A DNA stretch of 64,000 nt from Sphingomonas_Q fennica_A (GCA_036946415.1 JAQIJD010000005.1:124001-188000), one strand, 5' to 3'; shown: positions 25,285 to 34,787, numbered from the stretch's first letter. Numbers and translations: made by a program. Notes: generated from the sequence alone by a model not told the origin.

Positions 25285-26751
25285 ATGGTCCCGATCTTCG
25301 GGCGTTTCGCCCCCGCGGCAATGCTGGCCGTCCTGCCGGGCGTGGCGGCCGCGCAGGAAAAGGCGCCGGCAACGCCCATCGCCAACGGCTATCCGATCGC
25401 CGCGGCGGGGGACGGGGCGGTGGCGGCGGGCGGCTATGCCGTGTCCCGCTGGGCCGAGGACTGGAGCTTCCTGCGCGATCCGGCGAAGCGCGAGGACTGG
25501 CTCGACCGGCTGAAATATCTGCCGCTCGATCCCGGCGGGAACAGCTACCTCACGCTGTCCGGCGAATTGCGCGCGCGCGTGAACCTCACCACCAACCCCA
25601 ATTTGCGCGAAGGGCCGCACCAGCAGCAGGATATCCGCCGGGTGGTGGGGGCCGCCGATCTGCACATCGGCCCGCACGTCCGCCTCTATGGCGAACTCGC
25701 GCATGGCGGGATCGACGGCAAGCGGCTCGGCGCGCCGGCCGCCACGCTCCGCAACGATTTCGTGATCCAGCAATCCTTCGCCGACGTGACGGGCGACATC
25801 GGCGCGGTGGCGCTCGGCGTCCGCTACGGCCGGCAGGAATTCGCCGACGGCCCCAACCTCCTGCTCTCGCAGCGCGACAACAACACGATCCGCTATACGC
25901 TGAACGGCTGGCGCGGCTGGGCGCGGGGCGCGGGGCTGCGGATCGACCTGTTCGATCTGAAGCCCACCGCCTACGGCGATCTCGGCACTGAGGACGACGT
26001 GACCGATCCGTTCCGCCGCTTTTCCGGCGTCACCGGCGGCATCATCCTGCCCGAGACGTTTCTGGGCGGATCGAAACTCTATCTCGATCCCTTCTTCTGG
26101 CGGCGGCGCAACTCGACGGGAACGTGGGCGGGCATCGTCGGCCCGGCGCGGCGCTATTATGCCGGGGCGCATCTGTGGGGCGAGGCGGGCCGCTGGACGA
26201 TCGACTGGAGCGCCAACCGCCAATATGGCCGCTGGATCGGCCGCCCGATCGACGCCTGGCAGGTCTTCCTCGCCCAAACATGGCGGACGGCGGCGAGCCG
26301 GACCGCGCCGCGGCTTGGCGTGCACCTCGATTATGCCAGCGGCGGCGGCGCCTATGGGACGGGTGCCCTGCGCAACGCCTATGCCCCGTTCGGCAACAAC
26401 ATCTATTACAGTTATCAGCTGTTCCTGACGCCCTCCAACCTCATCACGGTGGCGCCGAACGTGACGGTGACGCCGTTCGGCGCGGCGCGGCTGACGGCGG
26501 AAGTCCAGCGCGCCTGGCGGCCGGCCGAGGGCGATGCCGTCTATCGCGCCAACGGCCAGCCCTTCGCGGGGACGGAGCGCGTGCGCGGCGCCCGGATCGC
26601 CGACGTCTTCCGCCTGCAACTTGTCTGGCCGATCGCCCGACGCCTGTCGTTCACCGCGCGCTACGAGCATCTCGCCGCCGGCCCGGCGCTGACCCGTGCC
26701 GGCTATGCCAGTTCGGATTTCCTCGCCGGCTGGCTCAGTTTTCGGCTGTAG
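25285..26751 (+). CDS. Alginate export family outer-membrane porin
   Basis: This 488-residue protein has a signal peptide (FAPAAMLAVLPGVAAA) and ends in a strand with terminal Phe-Arg-Leu (DFLAGWLSFRL), consistent with a beta-barrel. The barrel begins around YLTLSGELRARVNLT and shows the alginate_exp family segments VRYGRQEFADGPNLLLSQRD and LGVHLDYASGGGAYGTGALR. Although named for AlgE, most family members act as porins for varied small anions; no alginate biosynthesis genes are nearby. The tight spacing to the DctA-type carrier suggests passage of the same solutes through the outer membrane. Confidence 0.85.
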   Translation: MVPIFGRFAPAAMLAVLPGVAAAQEKAPATPIANGYPIAAAGDGAVAAGGYAVSRWAEDWSFLRDPAKREDWLDRLKYLPLDPGGNSYLTLSGELRARVNLTTNPNLREGPHQQQDIRRVVGAADLHIGPHVRLYGELAHGGIDGKRLGAPAATLRNDFVIQQSFADVTGDIGAVALGVRYGRQEFADGPNLLLSQRDNNTIRYTLNGWRGWARGAGLRIDLFDLKPTAYGDLGTEDDVTDPFRRFSGVTGGIILPETFLGGSKLYLDPFFWRRRNSTGTWAGIVGPARRYYAGAHLWGEAGRWTIDWSANRQYGRWIGRPIDAWQVFLAQTWRTAASRTAPRLGVHLDYASGGGAYGTGALRNAYAPFGNNIYYSYQLFLTPSNLITVAPNVTVTPFGAARLTAEVQRAWRPAEGDAVYRANGQPFAGTERVRGARIADVFRLQLVWPIARRLSFTARYEHLAAGPALTRAGYASSDFLAGWLSFRL

Positions 26752-26839
26752 GCCGGCCCGGCCACCCGTACGCGAATATTATGGAGCGCCGCCGGCTCTT
26801 TGCCTATGGAAGGGGATCGATAGGGGGCGAGGGGGTGGC

Positions 26840-28336
26840 ATGGGCGGCGCGGCATATGTGTCGACTGGCAACGAGGGGCTGAATGCGATCCTGGGGGGCG
26901 GCTTGCCCGCCCGCCGCGTCTACCTGCTGGAGGGGGAACCGGGCTCCGGCAAGACGACGCTGGCGCTCCAGTTCCTGCTGGACGGCGCCGCGCGGGGCGA
27001 GCCCGTCCTCTACATCACCCTGTCCGAGACCCGCGAGGAGCTGGAGATGGTCGCCGCCTCGCACGGCTTCGACATCGACCGCTTCGCCATCTTCGAATTC
27101 GGATCGGCGGCCGAGGTGCTGGGCGGCGGGCGCGAGCAATCCATCCTCCATTCGTGGGAGATGGAATTGGGCGAAACGGTCCGCCTGATCGAGGCCGAGG
27201 TCGATCGCGTGCGGCCGACGCGAGTGGTGTTCGACAGCCTGTCCGAGATGCGGCTGCTCGCGCAGGATCCGCTCCGCTACCGGCGGCAGGTGCTGGCGCT
27301 GAAGCAATTCTTCGCCGGCCGCGACGCGACGGTGCTGCTGGTGGACGACATGACCGGCGGGGCGGACGGACGCGACGGCCATATCCACAGTCTCGCCCAC
27401 GGCGTCATCACGCTGGAACGGCTGACGCTGGATTTCGGCGCGGCCCGCCGCCGGTTGCAGGTGCGCAAGCTGCGCGGCGTCGATTACGTCGCCGGCTTCC
27501 ACGATTTCATGATCCGTAAGGGCGGGCTGGACATCTTTCCCCGGCTGGTCGCGGCCGAGCATGCCGTCGATCTCTCCGGCGAAAAAGTGGCGAGCGGCAT
27601 CGCCGAACTGGACGCGCTGATCGGCGGCGGGCCGCTGCGCGGAACGACGACGCTGCTGACCGGCCCCGCCGGCGCCGGCAAGACGACCATCGCCCTGCAA
27701 TATCTGCACGCCGCGTGCGAGCGGGGCGAGAGGGGCGTGATCTTCCAGTTCGACGAGCGGATCGGCACGCTGCTGACGCGCGCCCAGGCCTTCGGACTCG
27801 ATCTCGCCCGCCATGTCGAGGAGGGGTGCCTGCGCATCCACCAGATCGATCCGGCCGAAATCTCCCCCGGCGAATTCGCCGCTCGGGTGCGGGCCGAGGT
27901 GGAGGAGCGCGGCGCCGGCATGGTGCTGATCGACAGCCTCAACGGCTATCTGGCGGCGATGTCGCAGGAACAGCAGCTGATCCTGCAGATCCACGAATTG
28001 CTGTCCTATCTCAGCCACCGGGGCGTGGTGACGTTTCTCGTCAATCCGCAGCAAGGGCTGGTGGGCACGATGGCGTCCAACCTCAACGTTTCGTACATCG
28101 CCGATACGGTCGTGCTGCTGCGCTTTTTCGAGGCGGAGGGGCGGATTCGCAAGGCGATCTCGATCCTCAAGAACCGGGGCGGCCAGCATGAGGATACGAT
28201 CCGCGAGCTGCGGATCGATGCGCATGGCATCCGCGTCGGCGCGCCGCTCGACCGCTTCAAGGGGATATTGACCGGCACGCCCGAATATACCGGCGCGCAG
28301 ATGCCGCTGATGGAGGACCGGATCGCCGGTGCATAG
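26840..28336 (+). CDS. KaiC-like RecA-fold double-domain ATPase
   Basis: This 498-residue protein has two tandem RecA/KaiC domains, as in the cyanobacterial clock protein. Walker A motifs are GEPGSGKT (residues 32-39) and GPAGAGKT (275-282), with Walker B-like VVFDSLSEM and MVLIDSLNGY. The region equivalent to the KaiC phosphosites reads NVSYIADTVV: Ser418 matches Ser431, and Tyr419 replaces Thr432. A conserved C-terminal ISILKNRGGQHEDTIREL follows. No kaiA or kaiB is in the window. Two hybrid histidine kinase genes follow with overlapping ends, so this ATPase is probably the input or timer part of a signalling unit. The ATG at 26840 follows a GAGGGGG stretch. Confidence 0.92.
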   Translation: MGGAAYVSTGNEGLNAILGGGLPARRVYLLEGEPGSGKTTLALQFLLDGAARGEPVLYITLSETREELEMVAASHGFDIDRFAIFEFGSAAEVLGGGREQSILHSWEMELGETVRLIEAEVDRVRPTRVVFDSLSEMRLLAQDPLRYRRQVLALKQFFAGRDATVLLVDDMTGGADGRDGHIHSLAHGVITLERLTLDFGAARRRLQVRKLRGVDYVAGFHDFMIRKGGLDIFPRLVAAEHAVDLSGEKVASGIAELDALIGGGPLRGTTTLLTGPAGAGKTTIALQYLHAACERGERGVIFQFDERIGTLLTRAQAFGLDLARHVEEGCLRIHQIDPAEISPGEFAARVRAEVEERGAGMVLIDSLNGYLAAMSQEQQLILQIHELLSYLSHRGVVTFLVNPQQGLVGTMASNLNVSYIADTVVLLRFFEAEGRIRKAISILKNRGGQHEDTIRELRIDAHGIRVGAPLDRFKGILTGTPEYTGAQMPLMEDRIAGA

Positions 28337-30347
28337 GACCGCGCCGGAAGGATATCGCGTCCTCGTCTGCGCGCCCTACGGCCGCGATGCCGAGAGCGTG
28401 CGCGCCGTCCTCGCGGCCGAAGGCTATGACGTGCGGATCTGCCCCACGGTCGCTGCGGCCGCCGCAGCGCTGGACGACCGGATCGGCGCAGTGATGGTGA
28501 CGGAAGAGGCGCTGGCCGGCAGCGGCGACGTGCTGGCGGCGGCGCTGCGGGCGCAGCCGGCCTGGTCCGACGTGCCGTTCGTGGTTCTGGCCGGCCGCCG
28601 GCCGATGCCCGGCCTGTCCGGCGAGATCGCGCGCCGGCGGCTGGCGGAAGCGACCGGCAATACGATCGTGCTCGAACGGCCGCTGGCGGGCTTCTCCCTC
28701 GTCAGTGCGATCGCCTCCGCCATGCGTTCGCGCCAGAAGCAGTTCGAGATGCGCGATCGGCTCTCCGAACTCGACATGCTCAACCGCACGCTTGAGGAGC
28801 GGGTGGCGGCACGCACCGCCGAACGCAATCTGGCCGCCACGGTGATGGAGACCACCGATGCGCTGGTGGTCGTGATCGGTCCCGATTATCGCTGCCGGGC
28901 GCTCAACCGCGCTGCCGAGACGGAATTCGCCCGCATGTTCCGCCGCCCGATCGGCATCGGCGACGATCTGATCGCCGCGTTCGATGTCTTCCCCCATTTG
29001 AAGGCGCGCGCCCGGACGCTGTGGGATCGCGCGCTGGCAGGCGAGCAGTTCACCACCGTGGAGCATTGCGACCTGCACGACGGCAAGCCCCCCCGCGCCT
29101 ATGAGATGAAGTTCGATGCGCTCCGTGACGAGGCGGGGGTGCGGATCGGCGCGTTCCAGATCCTGACCGACGTGACCGATCGCATCCGGGCCGACGCCGA
29201 GCTGAAGCAGGTGCAGGAGGTGCTGCGCCAGAGCCAGAAGATGGAGGCGCTGGGCCAGCTGACCGGCGGCGTGGCGCACGATTTCAACAATCTGCTGACG
29301 CCGATCATCGGCAGCCTCGATCTGCTGCGCCGCAACGAGCGGCTGGGAGATCGCGAGCGCCGCTTGCTGGCGGGCGCGCTCCAGTCCGCCGATCGCGCAC
29401 GCATCCTCGTCCAGCGGCTGCTCGCCTTCGCGCGCCGCCAGCCGCTTCAGGCCGGGCCGACCGACATCGGCGGCCTGATCGGCGGCATGGCCGGACTGAT
29501 CGACAGCACGGTCGGGCCGATGATCGAATTGCGGACCGACCTGCCGCCGGATCTGCCCGCCGCGCACGTTGACGCCAACCAGCTGGAGATGGCCGTCCTG
29601 AACCTCTGCGTGAACGCGCGCGACGCGATGCCGGCGGGCGGCACGATCACGATCGCCGCGACCCTCCACGACGAGCCTGCGGGCGGGCAGGGGGAGGAGG
29701 CGTTGCGGCCGGGCGGCTATCTGCGGCTGAGCGTCGCCGACAGCGGCACCGGCATGGACGAGGAGACGCTGCGCCGCGCCGCCGAACCGTTCTTTTCGAC
29801 AAAGGGGGTGGGGCGCGGCACCGGCCTCGGCCTGTCGATGGTCCACGGGCTGGCGCTGCAACTGGGCGGCCGCATGACGATCGCCTCCGCTTTGGGGCAG
29901 GGCACGCGGATCGACATGCTGCTGCCGCTGAGCGACCGGCCGGCAGGGCGGGATGCGCCCGCCGCCGAAAGTCCCGGCGTCGCGTCGTTCGCCGGGCGCG
30001 CCCTGGTCGTCGACGACGAGCCGCTGGTCCGCGCGACGACCGCAGCGATGTTGCAGGCGATCGGCTATGCCGCGGTCGAGGCGGACGGGGGCGCCGCGGC
30101 GCTGGACCGGCTGGCGGCCGATGCGCGTTTCGATCTGGTGGTGACCGATCATCTGATGCCGGAGATGTCCGGCCTCGAACTGGCGCAGGCGATCGGCCGC
30201 CGCTGGCCGGCGATGCGGGTGCTGATCGTCTCCGGCTACACCGATGTCGAAACGCTCGACCATGGCGTGCCGCGCCTCGCCAAGCCGTTTCGCGAAGCGG
30301 AGCTGGTGGAAGCGATCGCCCGCCTCGAATTGCAGGGAGCGGCGTGA
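28329..30347 (+). CDS. Hybrid sensor histidine kinase with degenerate N-terminal receiver
   Basis: This 672-residue soluble protein has the following order. A receiver-like domain (about residues 10-130) lacks the usual phospho-Asp, with AVMVTEEAL in its place. A coiled-coil linker and a PAS domain (LVVIGPDYRCRALNRAAETE) follow. The HisKA domain has phospho-acceptor His317 in GGVAHDFNNLL, and the HATPase has CVNARDAM and FFSTKGVGRGTGLGLSMVHG. The C-terminal receiver has Asp607 in VVTDHLMPEMSG. The GTG start at 28329 overlaps the KaiC-like gene by 8 nt, and the gene ends on the next start. No membrane segments are seen, so input is probably cytoplasmic, perhaps from the KaiC-like ATPase. Confidence 0.9.
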   Translation: MHRTAPEGYRVLVCAPYGRDAESVRAVLAAEGYDVRICPTVAAAAAALDDRIGAVMVTEEALAGSGDVLAAALRAQPAWSDVPFVVLAGRRPMPGLSGEIARRRLAEATGNTIVLERPLAGFSLVSAIASAMRSRQKQFEMRDRLSELDMLNRTLEERVAARTAERNLAATVMETTDALVVVIGPDYRCRALNRAAETEFARMFRRPIGIGDDLIAAFDVFPHLKARARTLWDRALAGEQFTTVEHCDLHDGKPPRAYEMKFDALRDEAGVRIGAFQILTDVTDRIRADAELKQVQEVLRQSQKMEALGQLTGGVAHDFNNLLTPIIGSLDLLRRNERLGDRERRLLAGALQSADRARILVQRLLAFARRQPLQAGPTDIGGLIGGMAGLIDSTVGPMIELRTDLPPDLPAAHVDANQLEMAVLNLCVNARDAMPAGGTITIAATLHDEPAGGQGEEALRPGGYLRLSVADSGTGMDEETLRRAAEPFFSTKGVGRGTGLGLSMVHGLALQLGGRMTIASALGQGTRIDMLLPLSDRPAGRDAPAAESPGVASFAGRALVVDDEPLVRATTAAMLQAIGYAAVEADGGAAALDRLAADARFDLVVTDHLMPEMSGLELAQAIGRRWPAMRVLIVSGYTDVETLDHGVPRLAKPFREAELVEAIARLELQGAA

Positions 30348-32974
30348 TGGACAGCGGCACCTTCGCCGCCGTGCTGGCGACGACGCGCACGGGCCGCGAG
30401 ATCGCGGGGCGGGACTGGACGGCTACGCCGCTGGGGCCGATCGCCTGCTGGCCGATCGCGCTCAAGACCAGTGTCGCGACCATGCTGGGCTGCCCGACGG
30501 CGATGTATCTCGCCTGGGGGCCGGACCTCGTCTCCTTCTTCAACGATGCCTATCGGCCGATCCTGGGCATCCGCGAGGATCAGGCGCTCGGCCAGCCGTT
30601 CCGCACGCTGTGGGGGCATATCTGGGACGATATCGGCCCGCTGGTCGATGCCACGCTGGCGGGCGAATCGCGGCTGATGACGGACATGCCGCTCGATCTG
30701 GCGCGTGGCGGCGTGCCGGAGGAAAGCTGGTGGACCTTCTCCTATTCGCCCGCCTACGGCGACGACGGCCGCATCGCCGGCCTGCTGTGCGTGACGGCCG
30801 AGACCACCGCCCGCGTATTGGCTGATCGCGAGCGCGACAGCGCGCTGCAACGGATGGAACTGGCGCTGTCCGCGGGCAACAGCATCGGCGCGTGGGATTG
30901 GGACATCCTGGCCGATCGGGTCATCACCGATCCGCGTTTCGCCTTGCTCTACGGCGTCGATCCGGCGGTGGCGGCGGCGGGCGTGCCGCTCGTCGATTTC
31001 CTGCGCGGCATCCATGCCGAGGACCGGCCGCTCGTGACCGACGCGATCCACCGGGCGGTGGCGACCGGCGACGATTTCACGCACGAATATCGGCTGGTGG
31101 ACGGCATGGGCACCGTGCGCTGGATCTCCGCGCAGGCGCGGGCCCTGCGCGACACCGGCGGCCGCAGCCTGCGGCTGCCCGGCATCAGCTTCGACGTCAC
31201 CGAACGCCGCCGGATCGAGGAGGCGCTGCGCGCCGCCAAGGACGAGCGTGACTTCATCGTCGCGCTGACCGCCCGCCAGCGGGCGGTGGATTCGCCCGAG
31301 GCGATCCTGCGCCTGTCGGTCGAGGCGGTGGGGGAGCGGCTGGGGGCGGCGCGGGCCTGCTTCTACCGGCTGGTGGCCGAGGACCGCGTCCGTTTCGGTC
31401 CGTGCTGGACGGGCGGGCGGCTCGATCCGCTGGAGGGGGAGCTCGACGAGGGGCGGCTCGGCGCCGCGGCGCTGACCGCGCTGCGCGGCGGCAACCCGCT
31501 GATCTTCGCCGACAGCCGCAGCGAGGCGGACGGGACGATGACCCCGCTGGCGGACGCCGGCATCGTATCCGGCATCTTCATGCCGCTCGTCCGCCACGGC
31601 CGCACCCAGGCGGGCCTGGCGGTGCACGACGGCGAGGTGCGCGAATGGACGCAGAGCGACGCGATGCTGATGCGCGAGGTGGCGGAACTGACCATGCTCG
31701 CCGTCGAGCGGGCGGAAGCGACGATCCGCATGGAGCATCGCATCGGCCAGCAGGACAGCCAGCTGGCGCTCACCACCAATGAATTGCGGACGCAGGCGGC
31801 CCGGCGATCGGCCGCCGAAAGCCAGTTGCGGCAGTTGCAGAAGATGGAGGCGGTGGGCCAACTCACCGGCGGCATCGCGCATGATTTCAACAATATGCTG
31901 GCCGTCATTATCGGCGGTTTGAACCTCATGCAGCGGCGTCTGGAACGCGGCGACGCCGATGTCGGCCGCTATGTGGAAGCGGCGATGGATGCCGCCGGCC
32001 GCGCCGCCGCGCTCACCCAGCGGCTGCTCGCCTTCGCCCGGCAGGCGCCGCTTTCCCCGGAGGCGGTGGACGCGAACCGGCTCGTCGCGGGGCTGGCGGA
32101 CCTGCTGGAACGGACGCTCGGCGAACGCGTCAGGCTGGAGACGGTGCTGGGCGCCGGGCTGTGGAAGGCCCGCGCCGACCCCAATCAGCTCGAAAACGTC
32201 ATCATCAACCTTGCCGTCAACGCGCGCGACGCGATGCCCGACGGCGGCTGCCTGACGATCGAGACGAGCAACGCGCATATGGACGAGGCCTATGCCGCCG
32301 AGGAGGGCACGCGCGCCGGCCAATATGTGCTGATCGCGGTGACCGATACCGGCAGCGGCATGGATGCCGACACGATGGCGCGCGCCTTCGACCCCTTCTT
32401 CACCACCAAGGGGGTGGGCAAGGGCACCGGCCTCGGCCTCAGCCAGGTGTTCGGCTTCGCCAGCCAGTCGGGCGGCCATGTCAAATGCTATTCGGAAGTG
32501 GGGCACGGCACGACCTTCAAGGTCTATCTGCCGCGCCTGTTCGGGGAGGCGCCGGTGGCCCTGCCGCGCCGCGCCGCCGATCGGCCGCGCAACGGCGACC
32601 CGTCCGAAGTGGTGATGGTGGTCGAGGATGAGGACCGGCTGCGCAACTTCACGGTCGAGGCGCTGCGCGAGCTCGGCTACACCGTGATCCACGCGATGGA
32701 CGGGGCCGAGGCGCTGGCGATGATCCGCGCGGGGCAAGCGGTGACGCTGCTGCTGACCGACATCGTGATGCCGGGGCTGACTGGCCGCCAGCTGGCCGAC
32801 GCCGCCCGGCCGCTGCTGCCCGAGATGAAGGTGCTCTACATGACGGGCTATACGCGCAACGCCGTGGTCCACAACGGCACGCTCGATCCCGGCACGCGGC
32901 TGCTGAGCAAGCCCTTCGGCCTCGACCGCCTCGCCATCGCCGTGCGCGAGGCGCTGGAGGACGAGGTCGGCTGA
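30347..32974 (+). CDS. Hybrid histidine kinase (PAS-PAS-GAF-HK-REC)
   Basis: This soluble kinase has 875 residues: an N-terminal PAS-like domain (MYLAWGPDLVSFFNDAYRPI), a second PAS of the PAS_3 type (HEYRLVDGMGTVRWISAQAR), and a GAF-like region at about residues 300-460. HisKA has His512 in GGIAHDFNNML, the HATPase has NLAVNARDAM and FFTTKGVGKGTGLGLSQVFG, and the C-terminal receiver has Asp805 in LLLTDIVMPGLTG. ATG at 30347 is preferred over the in-frame GTG 3 nt earlier because AGGGAG is spaced 7 nt from it. It overlaps the first kinase stop (TGATG). Together with the KaiC-like ATPase it forms a three-gene operon. motB converges 3 nt after it. Confidence 0.9.
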   Translation: MDSGTFAAVLATTRTGREIAGRDWTATPLGPIACWPIALKTSVATMLGCPTAMYLAWGPDLVSFFNDAYRPILGIREDQALGQPFRTLWGHIWDDIGPLVDATLAGESRLMTDMPLDLARGGVPEESWWTFSYSPAYGDDGRIAGLLCVTAETTARVLADRERDSALQRMELALSAGNSIGAWDWDILADRVITDPRFALLYGVDPAVAAAGVPLVDFLRGIHAEDRPLVTDAIHRAVATGDDFTHEYRLVDGMGTVRWISAQARALRDTGGRSLRLPGISFDVTERRRIEEALRAAKDERDFIVALTARQRAVDSPEAILRLSVEAVGERLGAARACFYRLVAEDRVRFGPCWTGGRLDPLEGELDEGRLGAAALTALRGGNPLIFADSRSEADGTMTPLADAGIVSGIFMPLVRHGRTQAGLAVHDGEVREWTQSDAMLMREVAELTMLAVERAEATIRMEHRIGQQDSQLALTTNELRTQAARRSAAESQLRQLQKMEAVGQLTGGIAHDFNNMLAVIIGGLNLMQRRLERGDADVGRYVEAAMDAAGRAAALTQRLLAFARQAPLSPEAVDANRLVAGLADLLERTLGERVRLETVLGAGLWKARADPNQLENVIINLAVNARDAMPDGGCLTIETSNAHMDEAYAAEEGTRAGQYVLIAVTDTGSGMDADTMARAFDPFFTTKGVGKGTGLGLSQVFGFASQSGGHVKCYSEVGHGTTFKVYLPRLFGEAPVALPRRAADRPRNGDPSEVVMVVEDEDRLRNFTVEALRELGYTVIHAMDGAEALAMIRAGQAVTLLLTDIVMPGLTGRQLADAARPLLPEMKVLYMTGYTRNAVVHNGTLDPGTRLLSKPFGLDRLAIAVREALEDEVG

Positions 32975-32977
32975 CGA

Positions 32978-33919
32978 TCAGGGATGCGCCGTGGCGGGCC
33001 CCGCCGCTTCCCCTTCGGGCTTCGTCTCGATCGTGGCGCCTTCCGTCTCGCCGGGCATCGACCAGGACAGGGTGATCGACATGCGCCGGTTGCGCGGGTC
33101 GTAGCGGTCGGCCGGCACATAGGGTTCGCGGTCGGCGACGCCCTCGATGCGGGAGAAGCGATCCCCCGGCACGCCGTCCAGCGCCAGCGCCTTGCGCGTC
33201 GCCTCCGCCCGGCCGGCCGACAGCGTCCAGTTGTTGACGTTCCGGCCCGCGGCATAGGGCAAGGCATCGGTATGGCCGCGCACGATCACGCCGTTGGGCA
33301 GCGTCTCGATCAGCTTGGCGACCTCGCCCATCAGCGTCCGCGCGCCGGGCAGCAGCACGTCGGTGCCGCTGCCGAACATCGAGAAGTCGCTCTCGTCGAC
33401 GATATCGATCCGCAACCCCTCGCGCGTCTCGGTGAAGCGGATGTTCTTGAGATATTTCTTCAGCTTGGCGTCCTTCTTCATCCGCGCTTCGAGCTGCGCC
33501 TTGGCGGCCATGAAGCGCGCGCGATCGCGCTGGCGGGCGGCGTCGCCTTCCTTCTCGCCGCCGGTCGCCCCCTTGGGGATGGTGATCGAGCGCGAGCCGG
33601 TCTGCGAGGCCTTGTGCGCGTAATTCTCCGCCGCGACGATCGAATCGCCGCCGAAGGGGCCGTTGGAGCCGGCCGACTTCTGCTTCATCTCGACCAGCGT
33701 CGGCGTGAAATAATCGGCGATGCCCTTGCGCTTGTTCTCGTCCGTCGCGCCAAGGATCCACAGCAGCAAGAAGAAGGCCATCATCGCCGTCACGAAATCG
33801 GCATAGGCGACCTTCCACGCGCCGCCGTGGTGGCCGCCATGGCCGCCGTCGATGATCTTCTTGACGACGATGATCGGGGCGGGCGGCTCGTTCTTGCCGC
33901 GTGCGGGGGCCTTGGCCAT
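32978..33919 (-). CDS. motB: Flagellar motor stator protein MotB
   Basis: This 313-residue protein has a cytoplasmic N-terminus and one membrane helix with the proton-binding Asp in WKVAYADFVTAMMAFFLLLW. A linker follows, then a C-terminal OmpA-like peptidoglycan-binding domain (VIVRGHTDALPY, GRAEATRKALALDG, NRRMSITL). It anchors the MotA/MotB proton channel to the cell wall and powers flagellar rotation. It starts 4 nt after motA ends, so the two are co-expressed. The long charged insert between helix and OmpA domain (GEKEGDAARQRDRARFMAAK and onward) is common in alphaproteobacterial MotB. Confidence 0.95.
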   Translation of the reverse strand: MAKAPARGKNEPPAPIIVVKKIIDGGHGGHHGGAWKVAYADFVTAMMAFFLLLWILGATDENKRKGIADYFTPTLVEMKQKSAGSNGPFGGDSIVAAENYAHKASQTGSRSITIPKGATGGEKEGDAARQRDRARFMAAKAQLEARMKKDAKLKKYLKNIRFTETREGLRIDIVDESDFSMFGSGTDVLLPGARTLMGEVAKLIETLPNGVIVRGHTDALPYAAGRNVNNWTLSAGRAEATRKALALDGVPGDRFSRIEGVADREPYVPADRYDPRNRRMSITLSWSMPGETEGATIETKPEGEAAGPATAHP

Positions 33920-33923
33920 CGGA

Positions 33924-34787
33924 TCAGCGCCCGCGCATGCCGTCGAACACGTCGGCGAAGGCGGGCTGGTTGGCGTGGCTGATGCCCGAACGCGCCGCCT
34001 CGATCACCAGCGGAATGGGGTGGCCGTGCAGCGAGGCGATGATGATCTGCTTGACCACGCCGTAGATCGCCGCATCCGCCTCGATCACCTGCCGGCAGCG
34101 CTGCGAGAAGGGCGCGAAGATGCCGTAGGCGAGCAGAATGCCGAGGAAGGTGCCGACCAGCGCCGAACCGATCATCTCGCCCAGGATCGTCGGCGGCTGG
34201 TCGATCGATCCCATCGTCTTGACCACGCCCAGCACGGCCGCGACGATGCCGAGCGCGGGCAGCGCGTCCGCCATGCCTTGCAGCATGTCCGCGGGGCGGA
34301 TGTCGTCGTGGTGATGGGTCTTGAGGCCATGGTCCATCACCTCCTCCACCGCATGCACGTCGAGGTTGCCCGACGAGATGACGACGAGGCGCAGCGTATC
34401 GGTGATGAGGTGGACGAGCGTCTTGTCCTTCAGCAGCTTGGGATATTGGCCGAAGACGGTGGAGCTGTTGGGGTCCTCGACATGCGGCTCCAGCGCCACC
34501 GGGCCTTCGGTGCGCAGCATCTTCATCAGCGACGAGACGAGGAAGATGACGTCGAGAAAGTCCTGCTTCTTATATTTCGGGCCTTTGAACACCTTGGCAA
34601 AGCCGCCCAGGAACTGCTTGATCTCCTTCATGGAATTGCCGGCGACGGTGGCGCCGATGGCAGCGCCGCCGATGATCAGCATCTCGTGCGGGATGGCGTG
34701 GAGGACGGGCTCCAGATGGCCGCCGGTGATGGCGAAACCGCCGAACACCATGCCCAGAAGCACCACGAGACCGATCGCCGCGAACAT
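33924..34787 (-). CDS. motA: Flagellar motor stator protein MotA
   Basis: This 287-residue inner-membrane protein forms the proton channel of the flagellar motor with MotB. It has four membrane segments: FAAIGLVVLLGMVFGGFAIT, EMLIIGGAAIGATVAGNSM, and a C-terminal pair including LPALGIVAAVLGVVKTMGSI and ALVGTFLGILLAYGIFAPFS. Conserved prolines of the torque region are present (DQPPTILGEMIGSALVG). MFAAIGLV is chosen as the start because the family normally begins there. An ATG 45 nt upstream directly abuts a GGAAGGGG stretch and is less likely. A TTAACC motif lies upstream (34846-34854). Confidence 0.94.
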   Translation of the reverse strand: MFAAIGLVVLLGMVFGGFAITGGHLEPVLHAIPHEMLIIGGAAIGATVAGNSMKEIKQFLGGFAKVFKGPKYKKQDFLDVIFLVSSLMKMLRTEGPVALEPHVEDPNSSTVFGQYPKLLKDKTLVHLITDTLRLVVISSGNLDVHAVEEVMDHGLKTHHHDDIRPADMLQGMADALPALGIVAAVLGVVKTMGSIDQPPTILGEMIGSALVGTFLGILLAYGIFAPFSQRCRQVIEADAAIYGVVKQIIIASLHGHPIPLVIEAARSGISHANQPAFADVFDGMRGR

